Of a stretch of DNA of 20,435 nucleotides, positions 7,482-15,238 are shown one piece after another. The DNA is taken from positions 1 through 20,435 of the forward strand of contig CAZKUN010000170.1 of NCBI GenBank assembly GCA_964555935.1, read 5' to 3'. The position numbers and the translations under genes were made by a program. Below the pieces are notes generated by a model that was not told where the DNA came from, made no database searches, and saw nothing but the letters and a program-made list of their open reading frames with translations. Every line of letters begins with the position of its first letter. The stretch's first letter is position 1. The stretch comes from CAZKUN01 sp964555935 (GTDB taxonomy: Bacteria; Armatimonadota; Zipacnadia; Zipacnadales; VGFC01).

Positions 7482-7748
7482 ATGTTGGCCAAAGAAGCGA
7501 AAGAAGCAGTGATCGCAGACTACAAGCGCGACGAGAACGACACCGGGTCACCGGAAGTTCAGATTGCGCTCCTGTCCACTCGCATCAGCCAGTTGAACGA
7601 ACACCTGAAGGGCCATCGGAAAGATCACCACAGCCGACGCGGACTTCTCATGCTCGTCGGGAAGCGCAAACGGCTGCTGACGTATCTGCGTAACAAGGAC
7701 ATTGATCGGTATCGCGAGCTTATCGGCAGGCTAAACCTGCGCCGATAG
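7482..7748 (+). CDS. rpsO: 30S ribosomal protein S15
   Basis: S15 binds the central domain of 16S rRNA early in small-subunit assembly. The 88-residue product has the standard length and clear family text: DTGSPEVQIALLSTRI (residues 21-36), then LNEHLKGHRKDHHSRRGLL with the RNA-contacting HHSRRGL segment, then GKRKRLLTYLRNKDIDRY and a basic end. The ATG at 7482 follows AAAGGTG at 7467-7473. A promoter and structured leader lie upstream, and a strong hairpin separates it from pnp, which follows as in many bacteria. Confidence 0.98.
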   Translation: MLAKEAKEAVIADYKRDENDTGSPEVQIALLSTRISQLNEHLKGHRKDHHSRRGLLMLVGKRKRLLTYLRNKDIDRYRELIGRLNLRR

Positions 7749-7765
7749 GTCCCAGACAGCCGCAA

Positions 7766-7802
7766 ATTCCCCCTCCCCCGCCTCGCGCGGGGGAGGGGGA
7801 AT
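7766..7802 (+). terminator. Perfect 16-bp GC-rich hairpin between rpsO and pnp
   Basis: Bases 7766-7781 pair perfectly with 7787-7802 around the loop CTCGC; most of the stem is C-runs against G-runs. It begins 18 bases after the rpsO stop. No T-run follows, so it may attenuate transcription, protect the rpsO mRNA 3' end, or serve as a processing site, rather than act as a full intrinsic terminator. Confidence 0.6.
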
Positions 7803-7991
7803 CACGATTCCATCAACAGCCTTGCACAACTACAGAGCAGACCGGGTATTGGTGGGTGCATGCGCCGGCGAGCGGGGAATCAGGGAAAGCACGAGCAGGT
7901 CAATCGCAACGCTCTGTTTTCCCTGCTTCCTCACTCTCAAGTCCACGCTTCCCCTCCTCCCCGCCTGCTCACCCAATAGGGAGCATCCAGA
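7803..7991 (+). other. pnp leader region
   Basis: This 189-base stretch precedes pnp. It contains the likely ribosome site GGGAG eight bases before the ATG at 7992. In other bacteria the rpsO-pnp spacer holds a second promoter and an RNase-cleaved leader hairpin; here I see only a poor promoter-like pair (TTGCAC and TATTGG, 19-base spacing), which I do not call. Confidence 0.4.
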
Positions 7992-10358
7992 ATGGATAGC
8001 GTAACAATTGATGTTGCCGGGCGTCCCATGACGCTCGAGACCGGGCGCCTGGCCAGACAAGCCAGCGGGTCGGTCTTAGTGACGTATGGCGAGACCGTCG
8101 CTCTCGTCACCTGTACCGTCGAAGACAAGCCCAACCCCAGAGTCGACTTTCTGCCGCTCCGAGCCGACTTCGAAGAGAAGATGTATGCCATCGGCCGTAT
8201 CCCCGGTGGGTTCTTCAAACGTGAAGGTCGCCCATCCGAGGAAGGCACGCTGATCTGCCGCAAGATCGACCGCCCCATCCGTCCCCTTCTCCCGTCAGGC
8301 CTCCGCAACGAAGTTCAGGTCATCGCGAACCCACTATCGGCTGAGAACGCCAACTCCATTGAGCTCTGCGCCATGATCGGCGCGTCCGCGGCTGTTGCGC
8401 TCTCACCGTTGCCCTTCGACGGCCCGTTTGCCGTCGTCCAGGTAGGACGCGTCGACGGCGAGCTGGTTCTCAACCCGTCCTTCGAGCAGCTCAGCGAAGA
8501 GAGCGATCTCGACGTCCTCGTCGCCGCCACCAAAGACGGCGTCATGATGATCGAGATGGAAGGCGAAGGCGTGCCCGAGCCCATCCTCGTGCAGGCGATC
8601 GAGATGGGTTTTGAGGCGTGCGTTCCGATCTGCGAAGCCATCGAGGAACTCGCCGCCAAGGCGGGCAAGCCGAAGGTCGAGTACCCCCTCTGGGGGCCCG
8701 CGCCCGAGATCGTCGACTACGTCAAGGCCAACGCGGCTGATCAGATCACCGAGGCGATCCACGAGGCCGTCAAGAAGGACCGAGACGACGCGCTCAATGA
8801 AATCCGTGACGGCCTGGTTGCGGCGCTTGAGGAAGAGCACCCCGACTGCGGCAAAGAAGTCACCGCCGCAATGGACAAGATCGCCAAGGTCGCGACCCGC
8901 AAGTCGATCCTCGAGGGCAAGCCTCGCGTCGACGGCCGCGCTCACGACGAGGTTCGTGCGATCAACTGTGAGGTCGGCGGATTCCCGCGCGCCCACGGCG
9001 CCGGGCTCTTCACCCGAGGCGAAACCCAGTGCCTCACGATCGCGACCCTCGGCCCCAAGCGCGACCAGCGACTCGTCCGGACGCTGCAAGAAGAAGAGTA
9101 CACCCGCTTCATGCACAACTATAACTTCCCGCCATTCTGCGTGGGAGAGGTCCGGCCGCTCCGCGGACCCGGCCGCCGAGAAGTCGGCCACGGCGCGCTG
9201 GCGCGCAAGGCCGTTGAGGTCATGCTGCCACCAGAGGAAGACTTCCCCTACACCGTCCGTCTCGTCAGCGAAATCCTCGAATCCAACGGCTCAAGCTCAA
9301 TGGCCGCCGTGTGCGCCGCCACGCTCGCAATGATGGACGCTGGCGTGCCGATCAAGGCACCGGTCGCTGGGATCTCGGTTGGCGTCGTTATGGAATCCGC
9401 GGACAAATACGGTCTTCTCGTCGATCTCCAGGGCGCCGAGGACCAGCATGGTAGCGACATGGACTTCAAGGTCGCTGGCACCCGCGAGGGCGTCAACGCC
9501 ATTCACCTCGACATGAAGGTCCCGGGGCTGCCGTCCAACATCCTCACCGAAGCGCTTGAACTCGCGAAGCAGTCGCGGTTGGGCATCCTCGATGAGATGG
9601 CCGAGGCCCTCCCCTATCCGCGCACTGAGCTATCTCAGTACGCGCCGCGAATCTTCGCGATCAGCATCGACAAAGAGAAGATCGGTTTGGTCATCGGCCC
9701 TGGTGGGAAGATGATCCGCAGCATCGAAGAGCAGTACGAGGTCAACATCGACATCGAAGACGACGGCACGATCTTCCTCGCGGCCCAGGACGAGCCGGGC
9801 GCGACGGGTGCCCGCAAGTTCATCGAAGACCTCACCCGCGAGGTCGAGGTCGGCGAAGAGTTCGACGCAACCATCACCAAGACCGCGCCGTTTGGCGCCT
9901 TCGCCGAGATCGCTCCTGGCAAGGAGGGCCTCATCCACATCTCCGAGCTGGCATGGGAGCACGTGCGTGAGACCGAGGACGTCGTCAAGCTCGGCGACGA
10001 ACTCCGCGTGAAGGTCATCGAAGTCAGCGACGACGGCAAGATCCGCATCAGCCGCAAGGCCCTCATGCCAAGGCCCGAGGGCATGCCCGAGCGCGACGAC
10101 CGTGGCGGTCGTGGCGGCGGCGGACGCGGAGGCGGCCGGCCGAGCGGCGGACGCGGAGGCGGTGGACGTCCGGGTGGCGGTCGCTCAGGTGGCGGATCAC
10201 GTGGTGGTCCGCGGCGCGACGATAGCAGGCCTCGCGGCGGGTCCGAAGGCGGAGGCGGTGGGTCTGAAGGCGGAGGCGGCGGGTCCGAGGGCGGAGGCGG
10301 CGGGTCTGAGGGCGGCGAGCCCGGCGGCAACGCCTACATGCGCGAACGCAAGAAATAG
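7992..10358 (+). CDS. pnp: Polyribonucleotide nucleotidyltransferase (PNPase) with RGG/Gly-rich tail
   Basis: PNPase degrades RNA 3' to 5' with phosphate, and can add tails in reverse. The 788-residue chain has all domains in order: first RNase PH domain (about 1-140, with FFKREGRPSEEGTL at 74-87), helical linker (~230-305), catalytic second RNase PH domain (~310-540, with FPRAHGAGLFTRGETQ and SDMDFKVAGT at 488-497), KH domain (~552-612, GPGGKMI loop at 569-575), and S1 domain (~620-690, FGAFAEI...KEGLIHISELA). The last ~98 residues are unusual: RGG/GGRP-rich up to about 745, then four GSEGGGG-like heptads and a basic end, RERKK. This tail is longer than the family's usual end and probably binds RNA or partner proteins. 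The gene follows rpsO and precedes an M16 peptidase gene, a widespread order. Confidence 0.98.
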   Translation: MDSVTIDVAGRPMTLETGRLARQASGSVLVTYGETVALVTCTVEDKPNPRVDFLPLRADFEEKMYAIGRIPGGFFKREGRPSEEGTLICRKIDRPIRPLLPSGLRNEVQVIANPLSAENANSIELCAMIGASAAVALSPLPFDGPFAVVQVGRVDGELVLNPSFEQLSEESDLDVLVAATKDGVMMIEMEGEGVPEPILVQAIEMGFEACVPICEAIEELAAKAGKPKVEYPLWGPAPEIVDYVKANAADQITEAIHEAVKKDRDDALNEIRDGLVAALEEEHPDCGKEVTAAMDKIAKVATRKSILEGKPRVDGRAHDEVRAINCEVGGFPRAHGAGLFTRGETQCLTIATLGPKRDQRLVRTLQEEEYTRFMHNYNFPPFCVGEVRPLRGPGRREVGHGALARKAVEVMLPPEEDFPYTVRLVSEILESNGSSSMAAVCAATLAMMDAGVPIKAPVAGISVGVVMESADKYGLLVDLQGAEDQHGSDMDFKVAGTREGVNAIHLDMKVPGLPSNILTEALELAKQSRLGILDEMAEALPYPRTELSQYAPRIFAISIDKEKIGLVIGPGGKMIRSIEEQYEVNIDIEDDGTIFLAAQDEPGATGARKFIEDLTREVEVGEEFDATITKTAPFGAFAEIAPGKEGLIHISELAWEHVRETEDVVKLGDELRVKVIEVSDDGKIRISRKALMPRPEGMPERDDRGGRGGGGRGGGRPSGGRGGGGRPGGGRSGGGSRGGPRRDDSRPRGGSEGGGGGSEGGGGGSEGGGGGSEGGEPGGNAYMRERKK
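10239..10322 (+). repeat. Four 21-bp tandem units in the pnp 3' end
   Basis: In-frame units at 10239-10259, 10260-10280, 10281-10301 and 10302-10322 (the last degenerate at its end) each encode Gly-Ser-Glu plus glycines. The Ser codon alternates TCC, TCT, TCC, TCT and the Glu codon goes GAA, GAA, GAG, GAG, so the copies have diverged silently while keeping the peptide. Confidence 0.85.
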
Positions 10359-10395
10359 GCGGCCCTAGCCGCGATTCGGAGACGCAGCAATAACA

Positions 10396-11667
10396 GTGAC
10401 GCGACCAACAAGACCGTTGCCGCAACCGAGAGTAGACAAGACGGTCCTTGATAACGGACTGACAGTCGTGACGGAGGCGATGCCCGGTAGGCGCATCGCC
10501 TCCGTTGGCGTCTGGAGCCCTGCGGGATCTGCGCGCGAGGCCCGGCCTCAGGCCGGCATCGCGCATCTGCTCGAGCACATGCTCTTCAAAGGCACCAAAC
10601 GTCGCTCCGCCTTTGAGATCGCGGCCGTCCTCGACGCCGTGGGCGGGGACCTGAACGCGTTCACCGACCGCGAGCACTCCTGCTACCACTGCACGCTGCT
10701 CGGCGAGCACCTGCCGCGCGCCGTCGACGTGCTCTCCGACATGCTCTTCAACTCCGCCGTCCCCGACAAGGAACTTCAGACCGAGCGCGCGGTCGTGCTC
10801 GGCGAGATCGCCGACTTTGGGGACAGCCCCGAGGACGTCGTGCATGACGTCGTGGTCGAACTCCTGTGGCCGACTCATCCGCTCGGTCGGCCGATACATG
10901 GCTCCGAGCGCACGGTCATGGCGGTCAGCCGCGACAACATCCTCGACTACCGCGACCGATGGTACGCCCCGGGGGCCCTCGTGTTGTCCGCGGCAGGCGA
11001 CGTTGACCACAGCGAGGTCGTGAGCTTGGCCGAGCGTCACGCGCCGTCCCAGAGCGCCCCTCCGCCTCGACTACGGCCGCGCGCGCCGAAGCATGCCAAA
11101 GGCAGCAGGATTCTCCCTCGGGACACCGAACAGGCTCATCTCTGCGTCGCCGTGCCGGCCTACGGCTGGCGTGACGACGCCCGGTTCGTCGATGCGATCA
11201 TCGCCGCGGCTCTCGGCACTGCGCCTAGCTCGCGCCTGTTCCAACAGGTCCGCGAGCGCCGCGGCTTGGCGTATAACGTGGGCGCGTTTCACATGCCGTG
11301 TGAGAAGACGGGCCTGGTCGCGCTTTACGCCAGCACCATGCCCGACAAAATCACTGACGTCTTGCGCCTCTTCAAACGCGAGGTCGACAACATCGCGCGA
11401 CGGGGCCTGCGCGCATCCGAGCTGAAGCGGGTGCAGGGCTTCATGCTGGCGAGCGTGAAGATGAGTATGGACAGTCCCGCTTCCGAGGCGCGGCGCATCG
11501 GCAACTCAATGCTACACGCTGGGCGCATCACCGAGCCCGATGAGACCATCCGCGGCATCAGTGCCGTCACGCTCGATCAGGTCCAGGAACGCGCGCGGGA
11601 GTTATTCGACGACGGCTTCGCCACGCGAGCCTTCGCCGGGCCGCTCGAAGATAAAGACATCACGTAG
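10396..11667 (+). CDS. M16 family zinc peptidase (processing peptidase-like)
   Basis: A 423-residue single-unit M16 metallopeptidase of the pitrilysin/mitochondrial-processing-peptidase type. The inverted zinc motif HLLEH is at residues 57-61, and the distal zinc ligand Glu137 (VVLGEI) lies 76 residues on, the standard spacing. The later FQQVRERRGLAYNVGAF matches the conserved substrate-binding R...Y region of the second half. All catalytic residues are present, so it should be active; no signal peptide is seen. The start is a GTG with a distant GGAG (10378-10381), so initiation may be weak or coupled to pnp, which ends 37 bases upstream. Firmicutes have an M16 gene (mlpA/ymxG) at the same place after pnp. 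Its substrate is unknown. Confidence 0.95.
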   Translation: MTRPTRPLPQPRVDKTVLDNGLTVVTEAMPGRRIASVGVWSPAGSAREARPQAGIAHLLEHMLFKGTKRRSAFEIAAVLDAVGGDLNAFTDREHSCYHCTLLGEHLPRAVDVLSDMLFNSAVPDKELQTERAVVLGEIADFGDSPEDVVHDVVVELLWPTHPLGRPIHGSERTVMAVSRDNILDYRDRWYAPGALVLSAAGDVDHSEVVSLAERHAPSQSAPPPRLRPRAPKHAKGSRILPRDTEQAHLCVAVPAYGWRDDARFVDAIIAAALGTAPSSRLFQQVRERRGLAYNVGAFHMPCEKTGLVALYASTMPDKITDVLRLFKREVDNIARRGLRASELKRVQGFMLASVKMSMDSPASEARRIGNSMLHAGRITEPDETIRGISAVTLDQVQERARELFDDGFATRAFAGPLEDKDIT

Positions 11668-11705
11668 CATGAGCGTCCCTGCTCGCGCGCTGTCGCTGAC
11701 CGTGG

Positions 11706-11725
11706 CGCAGGCATTCTTGCCTGCG
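11706..11725. repeat. Small intergenic palindrome, copy 2
   Basis: CGCAGGCA (11706-11713) and TGCCTGCG (11718-11725) are perfect inverted repeats around TTCT. It lies in the 96-base gap between the M16 peptidase gene and dapB, 25 bases before the dapB ribosome site. The inner pairs GGCA/TGCC resemble copies 1 and 3, but the outer arms differ. Confidence 0.7.
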
Positions 11726-11763
11726 GCCGTTCGATGCCGTTGCCGTCATTGGGAGGAAGCTCC

Positions 11764-12561
11764 ATGAGCGACATTCGCGTATTGGTGGCCGGCGTCTGCG
11801 GGCGCATGGGCCGGATCGTGGCACAGACAATCAACGAAAACCAGGACATGCTGCTCGTCGGCGGAGTCGACACGGCCTTCGCCGGCGCCGACTTGGGCGA
11901 GGAATGCCTCGGACACCGCTCCGGTCTCGCGATCGAGGGCGAGTTGCCGAGCGCGATCGCCCGCACGAAGCCCACGGTCATGGTTGACTTCACTGCCCCG
12001 AGCGCCGTACTGAACAACCTTCGCATCGCGCTCACCGCCGGCGTGCACTGCGTCGTCGGGACAACAGGCCTCTCGCCTCAGGACCTCGACGTCGTCAGCG
12101 CGCTGTGCGCGAAGCACGAGACCTCCGCAATCATCGCCCCGAACTTCAGCGTGGGCGCCGTGCTCATGATGCGGTTCGCGCAGGAAGCCGCCAGCCGCTA
12201 CGACTACGCGCAGATTTACGAGATGCATCACCCCGGCAAGAAGGACGCGCCGAGCGGCACGGCAATGCTGACCGCCAAACGCATCGCCGAAGGCAAGCGC
12301 GGCGATATGAAATCGCCTCAACCCGAGCACGAGAACCTCGCCGATTCCATCGGCGGTCAGCACGCCGGCATCGGCGTTCATGCCGCGCGGATGGACGGCG
12401 TCGTGGCGGATCAGTTCGTGTTGTTCGGCGGCCCCGGCGAGACCTTGCGCATCGAGCACCGTACGACTGGTCGCGAGTGCTTCATGCCGGGTGTCGTGTT
12501 GTGCGTGCGAAATATTATGAATCAGAAGGGTCTGGTCGTTGGTCTGGAGAATCTACTCTAG
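11764..12561 (+). CDS. dapB: 4-hydroxy-tetrahydrodipicolinate reductase
   Basis: DapB reduces the DapA product to tetrahydrodipicolinate in the lysine/diaminopimelate pathway. The 265-residue protein has a Rossmann start (VLVAGVCGRMGR, residues 7-17), VDFTAPSA (74-81), VVGTTGLS (97-104), IIAPNFSVGAVLM (123-135) and the active-site signature EMHHPGKKDAPSGTA (153-167) with the catalytic His pair and the KDAPSGT loop. Its length is normal. The ATG at 11764 has GGGAGGAAG at 11751-11759; an in-frame upstream ATG at 11734 lacks this and lies just past a palindrome. The gene is followed 78 bases later by asd, then dapA. Confidence 0.97.
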   Translation: MSDIRVLVAGVCGRMGRIVAQTINENQDMLLVGGVDTAFAGADLGEECLGHRSGLAIEGELPSAIARTKPTVMVDFTAPSAVLNNLRIALTAGVHCVVGTTGLSPQDLDVVSALCAKHETSAIIAPNFSVGAVLMMRFAQEAASRYDYAQIYEMHHPGKKDAPSGTAMLTAKRIAEGKRGDMKSPQPEHENLADSIGGQHAGIGVHAARMDGVVADQFVLFGGPGETLRIEHRTTGRECFMPGVVLCVRNIMNQKGLVVGLENLL

Positions 12562-12576
12562 CTGCCCAAACCGCCG

Positions 12577-12625
12577 ACGGCGCGAAGCCGTGAGCGTCGT
12601 CAGGCCAGCGGGGCGAGACTGCCCC
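12577..12625 (+). promoter_or_regulatory. Two short hairpins before asd
   Basis: ACGGC/GCCGT (12577-12591, loop GCGAA) and GGGGC/GCCCC (12610-12625, loop GAGACT) lie in the dapB-asd gap; the second ends two bases before the asd ribosome site. They could affect asd translation, but both stems are only five pairs and may be incidental. No lysine riboswitch core is visible. Confidence 0.3.
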
Positions 12626-12639
12626 TCGGAGGAATCACC

Positions 12640-13713
12640 GTGAGAGTCGGAGTGGTAGGCGTAGGTCCCGTTGGGGACCGAATCATCCGCGTAATTGACG
12701 AGCGCAACTTCCCCGTTGATGGGGAGATCATCGTGATGGCTACGTCTGAGCGCATGGAGTCGCTCGGCGGCCGCGAGTTCCTCGTCCGCCAGACAGCCCC
12801 TGAGTTGTTCGAGGGCCTCGACGTCGTCTTCTTCGCCGGTCGCGAGGGCGCTAAAGGCGCCAGCAGTGAATGGGGTCAGATAGCCATTGATGCCGGTGCC
12901 GTGATCATCGACAACGGCGGCGACTTCCGGATGGATCCGAACTGCCCGCTCGTAGTGCCTGAGGTCAACATGGATCACGTGACCTCGGAGACGAAGCTAA
13001 TCGCCAGCCCGAACTGCTCGACGATTCAGATGGTCGTCGCGCTCGCGCCGCTGCATCGAGCGGCCGGCATCAAGCGCATCTGCGTCTCGACGTACCAGTC
13101 CGTTTCCGGCTGGGGCCTCAAGGCCATGGACGAGATCAAGAGGCAGATGGGCCAGCTCGTCAACGGCGAAGAGCTGACCTTCGACCCGTCGATCTTCACA
13201 CACGCAATCGCCTACGAGTACGTTCCGCACATCGACCGCTTCGATGAGAGCGGCTACACGCGCGAAGAACTCAAGATGATCAAAGAGACGCGCAAGATCA
13301 TGGGCGAGCCCGACATGCAGATCACCGCGACCACCGTTCGCGTGCCCGTCATCGTCGGACATGGCGAGTCGATCAACGTTCAGTTCGAGAATGAGATGGA
13401 CGCGGAGAAGGCGCTCGAGATCCTCCGCGATCCCGAACAGTCCGAGGGCGTCGCCGTTATGGATGGCCCGGCCACCGACCCCAACGCCATGGGCGTGCGC
13501 GGCGACGAGTTGGAGCGCGAGTACCCGGTCAGCCGCGACCTCGAGCAACCCGAACTCGCCGACATGGTGCTGGTCGGACGCGTCCGAGACGATGAGACCA
13601 TGCCGAACACGATCAATCTCTGGTGCGTTGCCGACAACCTCCGCAAGGGCGCGGCGACGAACACGGTGCAGATCGCTGAGAAGATGAGAGAACGCGGCCT
13701 GCTGCCCGGCTAA
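12640..13713 (+). CDS. asd: Aspartate-semialdehyde dehydrogenase
   Basis: Asd reduces aspartyl phosphate to aspartate semialdehyde, the substrate of DapA. The 357-residue product has the catalytic cysteine in ASPNCSTIQM (Cys126), the family run CVSTYQSVSGWG, the His-containing VRVPVIVGHGESINV, and the late KGAATNTVQIAE helix that binds substrate. Some usual signatures are altered: the nucleotide loop reads GVGPVG instead of GATGAVG, the SAGGS-like loop reads FAGREGAKGAS, and DNSSAFRM reads DNGGDFRM. These suggest a divergent branch, but the key residues remain. The start is a GTG with GGAGG at 12628-12632 at seven-base spacing. It lies between dapB and dapA. Confidence 0.93.
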   Translation: MRVGVVGVGPVGDRIIRVIDERNFPVDGEIIVMATSERMESLGGREFLVRQTAPELFEGLDVVFFAGREGAKGASSEWGQIAIDAGAVIIDNGGDFRMDPNCPLVVPEVNMDHVTSETKLIASPNCSTIQMVVALAPLHRAAGIKRICVSTYQSVSGWGLKAMDEIKRQMGQLVNGEELTFDPSIFTHAIAYEYVPHIDRFDESGYTREELKMIKETRKIMGEPDMQITATTVRVPVIVGHGESINVQFENEMDAEKALEILRDPEQSEGVAVMDGPATDPNAMGVRGDELEREYPVSRDLEQPELADMVLVGRVRDDETMPNTINLWCVADNLRKGAATNTVQIAEKMRERGLLPG

Positions 13714-13769
13714 CGCGCAGCCTTTGTAGCCGTGGTCGCTATTACAACTTGCTGGAGGACGGCGAACAG

Positions 13770-14663
13770 ATGACTGATCTTGGTAACGTGCTGACCGCGA
13801 TGGTGACGCCCTTCGACGACGAGGGTGAGATTGACTTTGCGCGCGCGGGCGAGCTTGCCGCGGACTTGGCTGAGAACGGTTCCGACGGACTCGTCGTCGC
13901 GGGCACAACCGGCGAATCGGCCACGATGACCCACGCCGAGAAGCTCGACCTGTTCCGCTGCGTCATTGATGCCGCCGGCGACAAAGCAAAGATCGTTGCC
14001 GGCACGGGCAACAATGACACGAAGGACACGTGCGAGTTCACCGCCGAAGCAAGCAAACTCGACCTCGACGCCGTGATGCTCGTCGGGCCCTACTACAACA
14101 AGCCCAGCCAGGAGGGGCTCTTCCAGCACTTCAAGGCCGGCGCCGCGGCGACCGAACTCCCGGTCATCGCCTATAACGTGCCCGGGCGGACCTCCAAGAA
14201 CATCGAGACCGACACCACGGTCCGCCTGGCCGAGGAGATCGACAACATCGCCGCGGTCAAAGAGGCCAGTGGCGACATGCTGCAAATCAGCGAGATCATC
14301 CGCCGCGTCCCCGACGACTTCGCTGTCTATTCGGGCGACGACTTCATCACGCTACCGATGCTCTCGCTCGGAGCGAAAGGCATCATCAGCGTCGTCAGCA
14401 ACGTCGCGGGGAACATCGTCCAGGACATGGTCAGCGCCTACTACGCGGGTGACACAGCCCGAGCGGCCGCGCTACACCACAAGCTCTTCCCGCTGTATGA
14501 CGCGTGCTTCCTCCCGTCGGGTAATCCCGCGTGCGTGAAGCGCGCCATGCAGATCAGCGGGTGGGACCCAGGCGGCGTTCGCCTGCCGGTCATCCCCGCG
14601 AGCGAAGCCGACACGGCTCAGATCCGCGAGGCGTGCGAGGGGATTGGATTGGCTAGTGCTTGA
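13770..14663 (+). CDS. dapA: 4-hydroxy-tetrahydrodipicolinate synthase
   Basis: DapA condenses pyruvate with aspartate semialdehyde, the first step unique to the lysine/diaminopimelate branch. The 297-residue TIM-barrel protein shows GTTGES (residues 45-50), GPYYNKPSQEG (107-116), YNVPGRTS with the catalytic Tyr135 and Arg140, and the Schiff-base Lys164 in AAVKEASGD. Length and motif order are normal. The ATG at 13770 has GGAGG at 13754-13758; an in-frame TTG at 13749 lies upstream of that site and is rejected. The 3' end overlaps the start of the DNA glycosylase gene by 8 bases, implying translational coupling. Confidence 0.97.
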   Translation: MTDLGNVLTAMVTPFDDEGEIDFARAGELAADLAENGSDGLVVAGTTGESATMTHAEKLDLFRCVIDAAGDKAKIVAGTGNNDTKDTCEFTAEASKLDLDAVMLVGPYYNKPSQEGLFQHFKAGAAATELPVIAYNVPGRTSKNIETDTTVRLAEEIDNIAAVKEASGDMLQISEIIRRVPDDFAVYSGDDFITLPMLSLGAKGIISVVSNVAGNIVQDMVSAYYAGDTARAAALHHKLFPLYDACFLPSGNPACVKRAMQISGWDPGGVRLPVIPASEADTAQIREACEGIGLASA

Positions 14664-15195
14664 CGAGATCGCCGCGCAGATTCGCGCCTGCACCAAGTGC
14701 CGGCTGTGTCAGACGCGCGCGAATGCCGTTCCCGGTGAGGGTCCGGCGGACGCGGCGATCATGTTTGTCGGCGAGGGGCCGGGGGCCAACGAGGACGCGC
14801 AGGCAAGGCCATTTGTCGGTCGGGCTGGGCAATTGCTGAACACGCTCCTTCTGAAAGCCGACCTCCGACGCCCTGAGGTCTTCATCACCAACATCGTAAA
14901 GTGCCGCCCTCCTGACAACCGCGATCCGCAGCCGGACGAGATCGAGGCATGCAACGAGTACCTGGTCGGGCAGATCGCAACGATCAACCCCGCCGTCGTC
15001 TGCACGCTCGGGCGCCCCGCCATGACGACGCTCATCGGGCCGGGCCTGTCCATCTCGAAAGAACACGGCGTGCCGCGCGAGATTGACGGCATCACATACG
15101 TCCCGCTTTACCACCCGGCGGCGGCCCTTTACCAGCAAAGCCTGCGCCCCGTCCTGGTGGAAGACATGCGCCGACTGGCCCAGTCCCAAGAATAG
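14656..15195 (+). CDS. Family 4 (iron-sulfur) uracil-DNA glycosylase
   Basis: This enzyme removes uracil from DNA as the first step of base excision repair. The ~179-residue product matches family 4: two N-terminal cysteines CTKC (12 and 15) and later Cys83 and Cys99 in VKCRPPDNRDPQPDEIEAC would hold the 4Fe-4S cluster. The active-site block GEGPGANEDAQARPFVGRAG (39-58) and the C-terminal YHPAAALYQ loop are present. The GTG at 14656 is my preferred start, inside the dapA end with GAGGGG upstream; an in-frame TTG at 14644 is also possible and would add four residues. The gene overlaps dapA by 8 bases and precedes rnj by 43 bases, so it appears built into the operon although unrelated in function. 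Confidence 0.93.
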   Translation: MLDEIAAQIRACTKCRLCQTRANAVPGEGPADAAIMFVGEGPGANEDAQARPFVGRAGQLLNTLLLKADLRRPEVFITNIVKCRPPDNRDPQPDEIEACNEYLVGQIATINPAVVCTLGRPAMTTLIGPGLSISKEHGVPREIDGITYVPLYHPAAALYQQSLRPVLVEDMRRLAQSQE

Positions 15196-15238
15196 CGACA
15201 GCAACCAACTTTCCCGGCAAAAAAAGGACCACCCCATA

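Noticed and set aside
7840..7875. Promoter for pnp (TTGCAC / TATTGG)
   Set aside because: The spacing is 19 bases and the -10 match is poor; not strong enough to call.
8403..9191. 262-codon minus-strand open frame
   Set aside because: It is a mirror of pnp, with mirrored codon bias and no recognisable domain.
10239..10322. CRISPR-like array
   Set aside because: The repeats are contiguous 21-bp coding units with no spacers, inside pnp.
12562..12639. Lysine riboswitch before asd
   Set aside because: The gap is only 78 bases and lacks the conserved core; only two short hairpins are present.
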